31,348 nt of DNA from CF-118 sp035689345 (GCA_035689345.1 DASSLR010000086.1:1-31348); one strand, 5' to 3'; positions 7,630 through 16,706 are shown, numbered from the stretch's first letter. Notes: a model not told the origin generated them from the sequence alone. Numbers and translations are program-made.

Positions 7630-8735
7630 GCCCCGCGCCGATCCGCAACCTGTACGTCCATATTCCCTTCTGCCGGCACAAGTGCGGCTACTGCGACTTC
7701 AACGCGTACGCGGGCATGGACCGGCTGATGCCCGACTACGTGGCCGCGCTGGAGCAGGAGCTCGCGTCGATCCGCGAGGCTTGGGACTTCGAGCCGCTTG
7801 AAACCGTCTACCTCGGCGGCGGGACGCCGAGCCTGCTGCCCGCCGAGCTGATGACGAAGCTGCTGCGCTTCATTCACGCGACGTTCGAAGTTCGCGCCGA
7901 CGCAGAGGTGACGTTGGAAGCGAACCCCGGAAGCACCGACGAAGGGCGGCTGGCCGCCTGGATGGAAGCGGGTGTGAACCGGCTCAGCCTCGGTGTTCAA
8001 GGCTTCGACGGCCGCGCGCTGGCGGTGCTCGAGCGCCGGACCGACGCGGCGCAGGCGGAGCATGCCTTCGGGCTCGCGCGGGCGGCCGGGTTCCGCAACA
8101 TCAACATCGACCTCATCTATGCGGTGCCCCATCAGTCGCTCGCTTCCTGGATGGAAACCCTGAGGCGCGGGATCGCTATGGCGCCCGAGCACATATCGAC
8201 CTACTGCCTGACCTTCGAAGAGGGGACTCTCCTCTTTCGCCGCCGCGCCGAAGGCAAGGTGCCGGAGGTCGAGCCGGACATCGCGTGGGACCAGCTTGAC
8301 GCCGCGTGCGCAGAGCTCGGCGGCGCGGGATTCGTGAGGTACGAGGTGTCCAACTGGTCGCGTCCCGGTTTCGAGTCGCGACACAACCTTGCGTACTGGC
8401 GCTGCCGGCCGGTCTACGGCGCGGGCGCCGGCGCCCATTCATACGTCACTGCGGGCGGGACCGCATGGCGGTGCTGGAACGTGGCCCGCCCGAAGGACTA
8501 CATCGCGGCCACACGCAAGACACTCGAGTGCGAGGAGCTCGACGAGCGCAAGGCTCGGGCCGAGGCACTGATGCTCGGACTGCGCACGGCGGAGGGCGTC
8601 GAGCCACCGGCCGGGTTCGACGCCGAGCTGGCCGGCCTGGAACACGCCGGTCTGATCGAGCGGTCGAACGGGAGGGTCACACCGACCCGCCGCGGCATGG
8701 ACCTGCACAACCAGATCGCCCTGGCGGTACTCTGA
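7626..8735 (+). CDS. hemW: Radical SAM protein HemW (heme chaperone, coproporphyrinogen III oxidase-like)
   Basis: The 369-residue protein contains the radical SAM motif C16-RHK-C20-GY-C23 followed by DF, the form typical of HemW. Further hallmarks are VYLGGGTPSLL, LEANPGS, RLSLGVQGF, the HNLAYWRC segment and GAGAGAHSY near residue 265. A winged-helix-like C-terminus follows. HemW binds heme and is thought to deliver it to respiratory proteins; it is distinct from the oxygen-independent oxidase HemN. The gene lies between the zinc-ribbon gene and hrcA, the hemW-hrcA order found in many Gram-positive-type genomes. Confidence 0.94.
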   Translation: MSPAPIRNLYVHIPFCRHKCGYCDFNAYAGMDRLMPDYVAALEQELASIREAWDFEPLETVYLGGGTPSLLPAELMTKLLRFIHATFEVRADAEVTLEANPGSTDEGRLAAWMEAGVNRLSLGVQGFDGRALAVLERRTDAAQAEHAFGLARAAGFRNINIDLIYAVPHQSLASWMETLRRGIAMAPEHISTYCLTFEEGTLLFRRRAEGKVPEVEPDIAWDQLDAACAELGGAGFVRYEVSNWSRPGFESRHNLAYWRCRPVYGAGAGAHSYVTAGGTAWRCWNVARPKDYIAATRKTLECEELDERKARAEALMLGLRTAEGVEPPAGFDAELAGLEHAGLIERSNGRVTPTRRGMDLHNQIALAVL

Positions 8736-8742
8736 ATCGCCC

Positions 8743-9759
8743 ATGGAGTCTCGAAAGCAGGCGATCCTGCGGGCGGTCGTGCACGAGTTCACGAGCAGCG
8801 CGGTGCCGGTCGGGTCGCAGGCGCTGCAGAGCCGCTACTTCGTGAACCTGTCCTCGGCCACCATCCGCAGCGAGCTCGCGGAGCTGGCGGAAAGTGGCTA
8901 CCTGGCGCAACCCCACACCTCCGCGGGCCGTATCCCCACGGACCACGGCTACCGCTACTTCGTGGATTTCCTCATGGACCTGGAGGCGGTGCCCGAATCG
9001 GTTCGGACGTACATCAAGGACGAGATCGTCAGGGCTCCCGCGGATGTGCAGGGCCTGGTTGAACGCGTCGCGATGACGGCCGCGGCGGTCACGCAGAACG
9101 CGGCGGTGGCGAGTGCGCCGCAGGGCTCCCAGGCGCGCGTCAAGCACGTCGACGTCGTGAGCCTGGAGCCGACCGAGGTCCTGCTCATCCTGTTGCTCGA
9201 GGGCAACCTGCTGCGCCAGCAGGTGCTCCACGTCTCGCAGCCCGCGACACAGGTCGCGCTCACGCAGCTCGCGGCGAAGCTGAACCAGGCTCTCGCCGGC
9301 CGCCTCAGCGAAGAGGTTCGCCGCCACTACGACGGCGTGGAGCTCGGGTTGGAAAAGGAGGTCGTCGGCAGCATCGTGGCGGCGCTCGACCAGTACGAGA
9401 AGGGCGCCGAGAACCTGATCGTCCACGACGGCGTGCGCAACCTGGTGCGACAGCCGGAGTTTGCCGAGTCGTCTCGCTTGCATCAGGTGCTCGAGGTGCT
9501 CGAGGAGACGCGCTACCTGACTGTGCTTCTGCGCGAGCTGATCGGCGAGTCCGACCTGCAGATCGTCATCGGCTCGGAGAACACGTCCGCGCAGCTCCAG
9601 GGATGCGCGGTGGTGCTCACCAACTACGGTCCGTCGCACCGGCTCAAGGGAGTGCTCGGGGTGATCGGGCCGACGCGCATGGCGTACAGCCAGACGGTCG
9701 CCCGGCTGCGCGCGGTCGCGCACGCGGCCAGCGAGCGCATGGCAGAGGTGGGGGTCTGA
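8743..9759 (+). CDS. hrcA: Heat-inducible transcription repressor HrcA
   Basis: The 338-residue protein has an N-terminal winged-helix domain, with SSATIRSELAELAESGYL and the PHTSAGRIPTDHGYRYFVD segment that is a signature of HrcA. The GAF-like dimerisation part follows, ending in GVLGVIGPTRMAYSQTVARL. HrcA represses dnaK and groE operons by binding CIRCE inverted repeats and depends on GroEL for activity. It begins 7 bp after hemW. No CIRCE element was found in this window, so its targets are presumably elsewhere. The GrpE and DnaJ genes lie downstream, but a minus-strand gmd gene intervenes. Confidence 0.95.
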   Translation: MESRKQAILRAVVHEFTSSAVPVGSQALQSRYFVNLSSATIRSELAELAESGYLAQPHTSAGRIPTDHGYRYFVDFLMDLEAVPESVRTYIKDEIVRAPADVQGLVERVAMTAAAVTQNAAVASAPQGSQARVKHVDVVSLEPTEVLLILLLEGNLLRQQVLHVSQPATQVALTQLAAKLNQALAGRLSEEVRRHYDGVELGLEKEVVGSIVAALDQYEKGAENLIVHDGVRNLVRQPEFAESSRLHQVLEVLEETRYLTVLLRELIGESDLQIVIGSENTSAQLQGCAVVLTNYGPSHRLKGVLGVIGPTRMAYSQTVARLRAVAHAASERMAEVGV

Positions 9760-9773
9760 CAGGCCCCTCCTAA

Positions 9774-9794
9774 CCTCCCCACTCCGTGGGGAGG
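9774..9794. repeat. Perfect GC-rich hairpin between hrcA and gmd
   Basis: CCTCCCCAC pairs exactly with GTGGGGAGG across a TCC loop, giving a 9-bp stem. It lies in the 47-bp gap between two convergent genes. No T-tract follows on either strand, so it is not a classical intrinsic terminator. It may still act as a transcription block or mRNA 3' stabiliser, or belong to a dispersed palindromic repeat family. A similar cctccc/gggagg hairpin is at 16630-16653. Confidence 0.6.
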
Positions 9795-9806
9795 GACCCC
9801 GCGACG

Positions 9807-10820
9807 CTAGTCGCGCGTCAGGTGCTGGGCGGGGTCGACGCCCTCCAGTCTCAGGTCGGACTCCAGCATCTCGCGCACCAGCCCGTCGAAGGTGGACGCC
9901 GGCTTCCAGCCGAGCACCCGCCTCGCCTTCGAAGCATCGCCACGAAGCTCGTGCACGTCGGCCGGCCGCATGTAGGCCTCGTCCACGACGACGTACTTCC
10001 GCCAGTCGAGCGCCACCATCGTGAAGGCCGCGGTCACGAAGTCGCGCACCGACCGCATCTCGCCCGTCGCGATGACGTAGTCGTCCGCCTTGTCCTGTTG
10101 CAGCATCAACCACATCGCCTCGACGTAGTCGCGGGCGTGACCCCAGTCCCTCTTGGCATCCATGTTGCCGAGCCGCAGCTTGTCGGCCCGGCCGGCCAGT
10201 ATCTGCGCGATGCCGCGGGTGACCTTGCGCGTGACGAAGTTCTCGCCGCGGCGCGGCGATTCGTGATTGAACAGGATGCCGCTGCAGGCGAACAGATTGT
10301 GGGCCTCGCGGTAGTTCACCGTCATCCAGTGCGCATAGAGCTTGGCCACCGCGTATGGGCTCCGAGGGTGAAAAGGCGTGGTCTCGCTCTGCGGCGCGGG
10401 GGAGAGCCCAAACATCTCTGATGTCGACGCCTGATAGAAGCGCGTCGCCAGCCCCATCGTGCGGATCGCCTCGAGCAGCCGGGTCGTGCCGAGCCCGTCC
10501 GCGTCGCCGGTGTATTCCGGCTGGTCGAACGAGATGCCCACGTGACTCTGCGCCGCGAGGTTGTAGATCTCGTCCGGCCGGACCGTTTTGACGAGCCGGT
10601 TCAAGCCGCCGGAGTCAGTCATGTCGCCGTAGTGAAGGAGGAACTTCGAGCCCTCGGGATGGCTCGGATTGGCGTGCTGCAGGTGGTCGATGCGCCCGCG
10701 GTTCATGGTCGACGAGCGGCGCACGACGCCATGCACCTCGTAGCCTTTGGCCAGAAGGAATTCAGCCAGATACGAACCGTCCTGTCCCGTGATGCCCGTG
10801 ATGAGCGCCGTTTTGGCCAT
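9807..10820 (-). CDS. gmd: GDP-mannose 4,6-dehydratase
   Basis: The 337-residue short-chain dehydrogenase starts MAKTALITGITGQDGSYLAE, the GMD-specific form of the NADP-binding motif. It contains VVRRSSTMNRGRIDHL, YNLAAQSHVGISF, the STSEMFG catalytic segment, YAVAKLYAHW with the catalytic Tyr and Lys, and FNHESPRRGENFVTRKV. These are diagnostic. The enzyme makes GDP-4-keto-6-deoxy-mannose, the precursor of GDP-fucose, GDP-rhamnose and GDP-perosamine. The ATG at 10820 is preceded by a GGGAAG Shine-Dalgarno. No partner reductase is adjacent. The gene stands alone between the hrcA and grpE genes on the opposite strand. Confidence 0.95.
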   Translation of the reverse strand: MAKTALITGITGQDGSYLAEFLLAKGYEVHGVVRRSSTMNRGRIDHLQHANPSHPEGSKFLLHYGDMTDSGGLNRLVKTVRPDEIYNLAAQSHVGISFDQPEYTGDADGLGTTRLLEAIRTMGLATRFYQASTSEMFGLSPAPQSETTPFHPRSPYAVAKLYAHWMTVNYREAHNLFACSGILFNHESPRRGENFVTRKVTRGIAQILAGRADKLRLGNMDAKRDWGHARDYVEAMWLMLQQDKADDYVIATGEMRSVRDFVTAAFTMVALDWRKYVVVDEAYMRPADVHELRGDASKARRVLGWKPASTFDGLVREMLESDLRLEGVDPAQHLTRD

Positions 10821-10879
10821 GACTTCCCAGAAGTCTATGGTTTGGCTCCCGTCACCCGTTTGGTAAGAAGGCCGCAGTG

Positions 10880-11476
10880 ATGACGACGCGCAGGCACCCG
10901 CCCGAGCACCCGGAAGGCGAGGAGAGATCGCCGATCGAGGCACGTCTCGAAGCCCGCATCGCGCAGCAGCAGGCCGCGGCGAAGACCGCCGAGCATGACA
11001 AGCTCGAGGCCGAGCTGGCCGAGGCCCGCCAGAAGTACCTCCGGCTCGCGGCCGACTTCGAGAACTTCAAGAAGCGAACGCGGCAGGACCAGCTCGACAC
11101 CATCCAGCACGCGTCGTCCGAGCTGATCGGACGGCTGCTGCCGGTGCTCGACGACCTGCGCAGCGCGCTCGAGCATCAGCCCGAGGGAGTCGACGAGGCC
11201 TGGGCGAAAGGCATCGAGCTGAGCGTGCGCAAGCTGGAAGAGGTGATGTCGACGCACGGCCTGGAGCCGATCGCCTCAGTCGGTTCGCGCTTCGACCCGA
11301 GGTACCACGAGGCCATCGGCCACGTCGAGTCGGACGAGCACCCGGAGGACACCGTGGTGTCCGAGCTCCGGCGCGGGTACCGCATTCGCGATCGCGTGGT
11401 CCGGCCGTCGCTGGTGAGGGTGTCGCGCAAGCCGGAGTTGCCTTCGGCGGGCGTGGCTCACAGGCCGAGCTCCTGA
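10880..11476 (+). CDS. grpE: GrpE nucleotide exchange factor
   Basis: The 198-residue protein has a charged N-terminus, a long helix with coiled-coil character and the core YLRLAADFENFKKRTRQD, typical of GrpE. The C-terminal beta-domain contains RFDPRYHEAIGHVESDEHP and VVSELRRGYRIRDRVVRPSLVRVS. GrpE promotes ADP release from DnaK. The ATG at 10880 is used, with AAGAAGG a little upstream; a GTG directly before it at 10877 is equally possible. dnaJ starts 12 bp downstream. No dnaK gene is in the window, although grpE is often next to dnaK. Confidence 0.94.
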   Translation: MTTRRHPPEHPEGEERSPIEARLEARIAQQQAAAKTAEHDKLEAELAEARQKYLRLAADFENFKKRTRQDQLDTIQHASSELIGRLLPVLDDLRSALEHQPEGVDEAWAKGIELSVRKLEEVMSTHGLEPIASVGSRFDPRYHEAIGHVESDEHPEDTVVSELRRGYRIRDRVVRPSLVRVSRKPELPSAGVAHRPSS

Positions 11477-11488
11477 CGGGCGCCTGAC

Positions 11489-12607
11489 TTGGCCGTCAAG
11501 CGGGACTACTACGAGGTCCTCGGGGTGGGACGCCAGGCCTCGGCCGACGAGCTCAAGCGCGCGTTCCGCAAGATCGCCATGGAGTCTCACCCTGACCGCA
11601 ATCCGGGCGACGCCGACGCCGCGACGCGTTTCAAAGAGGCGAGCGAGGCGTACACCGTCCTTTCCGACCCGAGCCGCCGGCGCAGCTACGACCTGTTTGG
11701 GCACGCGGGAGACTTCGGCGCCGGCCCGGCGGTCGACTTCTCAGACATGCCCTTCGCCGACCTCTTCGAGACGTTCTTCGGTGGCGGCGTCGGCAGCCGC
11801 GCGCGTCGGGCGCGATCCAACCGAGGGGACGACCTTCGGTACGACCTGACCATCACGTTCGAGGAGGCGTTCACCGGCGTCGAGAAGCAGATCGACGTGC
11901 CGCGGCTCGTCACGTGCGACGCGTGCGCCGGGTCCGGCGCGCAGCCCGGCACCGGAGCCGAGACCTGTGCGACTTGCGGCGGCGCGGGGCAGCTGAGGCG
12001 CGCGCAGCAGTCGATCTTCGGCTCGGTCGTCACGGCGACCACGTGCCCGACGTGCGGCGGCGCGGGCCGGGTCCTGCGGAGCCCGTGCGGCGCCTGCGCC
12101 GGCCAGGGCCGGGTCCAGCGGACGCGCAAGCTGGCGGTCCGCATTCCCGCGGGCGTCGACACCGGCTCGCAGATCCGGCTCTCCGGCGAAGGCGAGGCGG
12201 GCCTCCGCGGCGGCCAGCCAGGCGACCTGTACGTGGTGCTGAGGGTCAAGCCGCACCCCGAGCTGGCCAGGCGCGAGAACGACACGATCTACGAGCTGCG
12301 CGTCAACTTCGTGCAGGCGGCGCTGGGCGACCAGATCCAGGTGCCCACCCTCGACGGCCCCGTCGAGATCGCGATCCCGCCAGGCACGCAGTACGGCCAG
12401 ACCTTCCGGCTGGCCCGGCGGGGGATGCCGGACGTCCGCTCGGGCCGCCGCGGCGACCAGTACGTCCTGATCCAGATCGTCGTCCCGAAGGACCTGAGCG
12501 CCGAGCAGAAGGCGCTGCTGCGGAAGGTCGGCGGCCTGACCGGCAAGCCGGAGAAGGTCGCCAAGGGCTTTTTCGAGCGCCTGCGCGACGCCATCAGCCT
12601 CGACTGA
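11489..12607 (+). CDS. dnaJ: Chaperone DnaJ (type I, zinc-finger)
   Basis: This 372-residue Hsp40 has a J domain with H34-P35-D36 and a short Gly/Phe-containing linker. The cysteine-rich zinc domain (about 143-207) has four CxxCxGxG-type repeats: CDACAGSG, CATCGGAG, CPTCGGAG and CGACAGQG. The C-terminal substrate-binding domains follow, with VRIPAGVDTGSQIRLSGEGE and PTLDGPVEIAIPPGTQ. It delivers substrates to DnaK and stimulates its ATPase. The start is TTG at 11489, giving M-A-V-K-R-D-Y-Y. It probably forms an operon with grpE. Confidence 0.95.
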   Translation: MAVKRDYYEVLGVGRQASADELKRAFRKIAMESHPDRNPGDADAATRFKEASEAYTVLSDPSRRRSYDLFGHAGDFGAGPAVDFSDMPFADLFETFFGGGVGSRARRARSNRGDDLRYDLTITFEEAFTGVEKQIDVPRLVTCDACAGSGAQPGTGAETCATCGGAGQLRRAQQSIFGSVVTATTCPTCGGAGRVLRSPCGACAGQGRVQRTRKLAVRIPAGVDTGSQIRLSGEGEAGLRGGQPGDLYVVLRVKPHPELARRENDTIYELRVNFVQAALGDQIQVPTLDGPVEIAIPPGTQYGQTFRLARRGMPDVRSGRRGDQYVLIQIVVPKDLSAEQKALLRKVGGLTGKPEKVAKGFFERLRDAISLD

Positions 12608-12689
12608 AGCCGAGGACGGCATAACACGTGTATGGATTCGGTAGTTACTTAGTTGGGTATCAAGATTCCCGAGCGCGAAGAGGGAGTAA

Positions 12690-13046
12690 GTGGCTAGAAC
12701 AATTGATCTGGAACTGACCCGGGCCGAGGTCGAGGTCCGCGAGCTGGAGGCCCGCCTGAGGGTGGTGCCCATGAACGACAGCCAGCTTTCCGACGCCCTG
12801 AGGACGGCCCTCGCCGCCAAGAAGGAGCGCCTGGACAAGCTCCGCGCCCTTCACGCCGCCGGCGCCCGGCCCAAGCCGGTCGAGGCCGAGCCGGAGAGCA
12901 CGGTCGTGGCCGACGCCGCTCTCAGCCGGAAGATCCCGACCCACGGCGGCCACCGCACGCCCCTGAAGCGCACCGTGCCGCAGCGACCGAAAGCTGCCAG
13001 CAAGCCCGCAGCCAAGGCCGGCGCAAAGAGCAAGACCCGCAAGTAG
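12690..13046 (+). CDS. Small Lys/Ala-rich protein with N-terminal helix, unknown
   Basis: The 118-residue protein starts at GTG 12690, preceded by GGGAG. Residues 1-55 are a charged amphipathic helix (ELTRAEVEVRELEARLR and later ALRTALAAKKERLDKL) that could form a coiled coil. The C-terminal half is low in complexity and rich in Lys, Ala and Pro, ending KSKTRK. Such tails are common in nucleic-acid-associated proteins of GC-rich bacteria, but no domain is recognisable and function is not assigned. An 82-bp, less GC-rich gap separates it from dnaJ, and it may have its own promoter there. Confidence 0.55.
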   Translation: MARTIDLELTRAEVEVRELEARLRVVPMNDSQLSDALRTALAAKKERLDKLRALHAAGARPKPVEAEPESTVVADAALSRKIPTHGGHRTPLKRTVPQRPKAASKPAAKAGAKSKTRK

Positions 13047-13085
13047 TCGGCCCCACCGGGCCCTCCCGTCTATCGTGTGCGCAAC

Positions 13086-16000
13086 ATGAAGGCGGCCGCG
13101 TCGCTGGCACGGGCGGTTCCCGATCCGCTGTTCGGCCAGAAGCGCACGGCCGCCCAGGGCTCGCTGTCTCCTTTCGCCGGCCGGTCGCGCGCCCTCCTGG
13201 TGCTAATCAACGCTGTGGCGCTGCTCGCGATCGTGGGGGCGATCGCCTTCCGTATCGCCACCTCCGGCCCGCCCGCCCCCATCCTCGAGCAGGAGGCCGC
13301 GATCATCGCGGTCGGTCTCGTCTACGCCACCTCGGCCGTCTGGATCCGGAGCATGCCCTGGGGCGGCGCGCTCCCGGTCCGTTTGCTCCTGGTGTTCGTC
13401 AACGTCGCCCTGGTTGTGGCGGCGCTCGGCCTCGCCGGGCCATGGCTGCAGGGCGAGCTTCCACCGCTGGCGGTGGCGGCGTTCGCGGCGCTCCTCCTCT
13501 ACTGGGACTCCGGCTACGGGGGCGGGCAGATCGGCTACGTCCTGCTGATCGCGGCCGCCGGCCTCGGCCTTCTCTGGGTCGACGCCGTGGCCACGCTGAT
13601 GGTCCCCGTCGGCACCGTGATCGTCTGGACGCTGGTGCTGCTGGGGCTGGTGCTTTTCGCCTACGTCACCCGGCACGTGGTGGATCGCAACCTGGTGACG
13701 CAGGCCGGCCGGCAGGGAAGCCTTCTCGCCGCGGTCAGCGACCTGGGCGAGGGGCTCGTGATCACCGAGGACGGCAGGTTCGTCACCGGCAACGAGGCCT
13801 ACATCCACCTGACCGGCTACTCGGCTGAGGAGCTGACGGCGCTGCCGTCGCTGATCGACCTGGCGCCGGCCGAGGAGCGCGAGCACCTGACGGAGCAGCT
13901 GGCGCGGCGGCTGGGCGGCGGTGAGGTCCCGGTGCACTACGAGTCGGCCCTGATCACCAAGGACGGGCGCAGGATCCAGGTCGAGACGTCGATCCGGCCG
14001 CTGGCGGCGGAGGGAACGCACCGCCTGCTCGCCGTGGTGCGCGACGTGACGGACCGGCACCGCTCGGAGGAGGCGGAGCGCGAGAGCGAGGTGCGATTCC
14101 GCACGCTGTTCGAGCAATCGCAGGCGGGCATGGCCTTCGCCGATCTCAACGGCCGGCTCACGTCGACCAACGAGGCCTTCCGCCAGCTGGTCGGCTACAG
14201 CGAACAGGAGCTGCGCGGCGTGTCGGTGCTGGAGCTCACTCACCCCGAGGACCTGCGCGCCAGCGAGGACGCGCTCCGGCGAGTGCTCGCCGGCGAGGCG
14301 CCGGGGTATCGCATCGACAAGCGTTTCGTGCGCAAGGACGGCCAGGCGGTCTGGGTCGACGTCGCGGCCAGGTTGGTGCGTGACGGCGAGGGCAAGGCCG
14401 TGTACCTGCAGACAGTCGCCGTCGACATCCGCGACCGCATGCGGGGCGAGGTGCTGCAGTCGGCCAGGTTCGCCGTAACGCAGGCGCTGGTCACCTCGCC
14501 CGGCTGGGACAAGGCCGCCCCGCACGTGCTCGAAGGGCTCTGTCGCGCCCTCGACTGGGAGCTCGGCGAGTACTGGGAGGTCGACGCCCAGCGGGACTCG
14601 ATGCACTTCGTCGTCTCGTGGAAGCGGCCGGGCCGCGACACGTCCGCCTACGAGGCGACGGCGAGCCAGTTCAGCTACCGGCGGGGCGAGGGTCTGGCCG
14701 GCCGGGTGTGGGAGGAGAGCCGGCCGGTCTCGGTCACCGACCTGGCCAGGGATCCATCGCCGCGATCGGCGGCCGCGCTCAGCGTCGGCCTGCACGGCCT
14801 GGTCGGGTTTCCGGTGCGCAGCGGCCGGCGGGTGGTGGGCATGATCGCCCTCGCCACCTGGGCGCCGCGCGAGCTGGACGAAGGCCTGCTCGCCGTGATG
14901 AACGACATCGGCACGCAGATCGGCGAGTTCGTCGAGCGCAAGCGGGCCGAGGTGGCGCTGCAGGAGAGCGAGAAGCGCATGCGCTCCGTGCTGGACAACG
15001 TGTCCGACGGCCTGGTCACGCTCGACCCAGCGGGCGTCATCGAGTCGGTAAACCCGGCGGTGAGCCGGCTGTTCGGCTACGAGGAGCGGGAGCTCGTCGG
15101 CCAGAAGGTCGACGCGCTCATCGCCACGACGCATCGCGGCTCGTTCATGAACTACGTCGAGCGCCGGCTCACGCAGGATCTGCCGGCTTCAGGCGCGCTC
15201 GAGACCATGGGCAAGCGCAAGAACGCGAGCCTGTTCCCGCTCGAGTTTCTGGTCAGCTCGATGCAGGTTGGTGCGCGCCGCCTGTTCATCGCGACGGTCC
15301 GCGACATCTCCGAGCGCAAGGCGCACACGGACGCGCTCGAATACCAGGCGCTGCACGACGCGCTGACCGGACTGCCGAACCGCACGCTCTTCGGCGACCG
15401 GCTACGGCAGGCGCTGCTCGGGGCACGCCGCAACCAGACGATGTTCGGTGTGCTGCTCCTCGACCTCGATCGCTTCAAGGACATCAACGACGCCCTCGGC
15501 CACGACCGCGGCGACGCCCTTCTCCAGGAGGTCGCGTCGCGGCTGAAGGGCGTCCTGCGTGCGACCGACACCATCGCCCGCCTGGGCGGAGACGAGTTCG
15601 CCGTCGTCAGCACCGACGCGAAGCACCCCGACAACGTCGTGGCGGCGGCGCGCAAGATCCTGGCCTCGCTCGAAGGCACCTTCACCATCGGCGACCACAC
15701 GGTCGAGACCGGCGCCTCGATCGGGATCGCGATGTATCCGATTCACGGCGATGACCCGGGCACGCTGCTGCGCCGGGCGGACGTGGCCATGTACGTGGCC
15801 AAGCGTTCCGGTGGAGGCTTTGCCGTCTACTCGCCCGAGCACGAGGCCCAGACGCTGCGCCACTCCGGGCTCGCCGGCGACCTTCGCCGCTCGATGACGC
15901 AGGGCGAGCTCGTCCTCCACTACCAGCCCATAGTCACCCTGCCCGCGCACACGACCTACGCGCTCGAGGCGCTGGTGCGGTGGAACCATCCGCGCGAGGG

Positions 16001-16706
16001 GATGCTGCCGCCCGACCGGTTCATCTCCGTGGCCGAGGAGACGAACGTGATCCGGCCGCTGACGAGCTGGGTGCTGGACACCGCCCTCGCGCAGCTGTCG
16101 GTGTGGGTCGCCACCGGCCAGGACATCTCGGTTGCGGTCAACGTGTCACCCCGCTGCCTCGAGGACCACTCCATCGTCGAGGACGTCGGCCGGGCGCTCG
16201 CCACCTCGAAGGTGGAGCCGCGCCGTCTCACCCTGGAGATCAGCGAGGGCGCCGCGATGTCCGCGCCCGCTGCCAAGGCGATGGAGCGGCTGGCCGAGAT
16301 GGGGGTGCGGCTCTCGCTCGACGACTTCGGCACCGGCTACTCGTCGCTCATCTACCTGAAGCGGCTGCCCGTGCACGAGATCAAGGTCGACCGCTCGTTC
16401 GTCAAAACGCTGCCGGGCGACCCGGACGCCACCGCCATCGTCAGGGCCGCCGTCGGGCTGGGCCACAGCCTGGGGCTACGGGTGATCGCGGAGGGCGTCG
16501 AGGACGCCGAGGTCGAAGCCATGCTCGTCGATCTCGGGGTCGACGCCGCCCAGGGCTTCTTCATCGCTCGGCCGGTGCCCGAAGGCGAGATGACGTCGCT
16601 GCTGGAGTCGAGCCGGCAGGAACCTCCGGCCCTCCCTCCGGATGGAGGGAGGGCTCAAGGGAGGGGTGAAGGCGATTCGCTAAATGACACTTTAGCTCAC
16701 GCTTAA
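13086..16706 (+). CDS. Membrane-bound PAS/GAF/GGDEF/EAL cyclic di-GMP signalling protein
   Basis: This 1206-residue sensor has an N-terminal block of about six membrane segments (residues ~35-205), two PAS domains (~215-455), a GAF domain (~460-620), a third PAS (~630-745), a GGDEF domain and an EAL domain. The diguanylate cyclase signature GGDEF is intact at 834-838, within RLGGDEFAVV. The EAL motif is at 961-963 (LEALVRW), and the other phosphodiesterase residues are present: NVSP, the second-motif glutamate in LEISEG, DDFGTG (1079 onward), IKVDRSFV and AEGVED. Both activities could therefore be functional. It probably makes or degrades cyclic di-GMP in response to a cytoplasmic or redox ligand. 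A GTG at 13077 is an alternative start. The last ~30 residues are low-complexity and run through a perfect hairpin, so the C-terminus may be recently extended. Confidence 0.93.
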   Translation: MKAAASLARAVPDPLFGQKRTAAQGSLSPFAGRSRALLVLINAVALLAIVGAIAFRIATSGPPAPILEQEAAIIAVGLVYATSAVWIRSMPWGGALPVRLLLVFVNVALVVAALGLAGPWLQGELPPLAVAAFAALLLYWDSGYGGGQIGYVLLIAAAGLGLLWVDAVATLMVPVGTVIVWTLVLLGLVLFAYVTRHVVDRNLVTQAGRQGSLLAAVSDLGEGLVITEDGRFVTGNEAYIHLTGYSAEELTALPSLIDLAPAEEREHLTEQLARRLGGGEVPVHYESALITKDGRRIQVETSIRPLAAEGTHRLLAVVRDVTDRHRSEEAERESEVRFRTLFEQSQAGMAFADLNGRLTSTNEAFRQLVGYSEQELRGVSVLELTHPEDLRASEDALRRVLAGEAPGYRIDKRFVRKDGQAVWVDVAARLVRDGEGKAVYLQTVAVDIRDRMRGEVLQSARFAVTQALVTSPGWDKAAPHVLEGLCRALDWELGEYWEVDAQRDSMHFVVSWKRPGRDTSAYEATASQFSYRRGEGLAGRVWEESRPVSVTDLARDPSPRSAAALSVGLHGLVGFPVRSGRRVVGMIALATWAPRELDEGLLAVMNDIGTQIGEFVERKRAEVALQESEKRMRSVLDNVSDGLVTLDPAGVIESVNPAVSRLFGYEERELVGQKVDALIATTHRGSFMNYVERRLTQDLPASGALETMGKRKNASLFPLEFLVSSMQVGARRLFIATVRDISERKAHTDALEYQALHDALTGLPNRTLFGDRLRQALLGARRNQTMFGVLLLDLDRFKDINDALGHDRGDALLQEVASRLKGVLRATDTIARLGGDEFAVVSTDAKHPDNVVAAARKILASLEGTFTIGDHTVETGASIGIAMYPIHGDDPGTLLRRADVAMYVAKRSGGGFAVYSPEHEAQTLRHSGLAGDLRRSMTQGELVLHYQPIVTLPAHTTYALEALVRWNHPREGMLPPDRFISVAEETNVIRPLTSWVLDTALAQLSVWVATGQDISVAVNVSPRCLEDHSIVEDVGRALATSKVEPRRLTLEISEGAAMSAPAAKAMERLAEMGVRLSLDDFGTGYSSLIYLKRLPVHEIKVDRSFVKTLPGDPDATAIVRAAVGLGHSLGLRVIAEGVEDAEVEAMLVDLGVDAAQGFFIARPVPEGEMTSLLESSRQEPPALPPDGGRAQGRGEGDSLNDTLAHA
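16630..16653. repeat. Perfect 10-bp GC-rich hairpin inside the 3' end of the GGDEF/EAL gene
   Basis: CCCTCCCTCC pairs with GGAGGGAGGG around a GGAT loop. The element falls in the codons for the last part of the GGDEF/EAL protein (the PALPPDGGRAQGRG region) and is followed by a further G-rich stretch. It resembles the hairpin at 9774-9794 in composition and in position near a gene end. It may be a dispersed palindromic element that inserted over the original stop codon, or a post-transcriptional structure. No T-tract follows. Confidence 0.55.

Noticed and set aside
12608..12689. Possible sigma70 promoter in the gap after dnaJ (TATCAA near 12658)
   Set aside because: No acceptable -35 hexamer lies 16-18 bp upstream, so it is not listed as a feature.
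13203..15134. Minus-strand open frame of over 640 codons opposite the GGDEF/EAL gene
   Set aside because: It is a mirror of the PAS/GAF coding region with repetitive Arg/Asp/Gly/His content and no recognisable motif.
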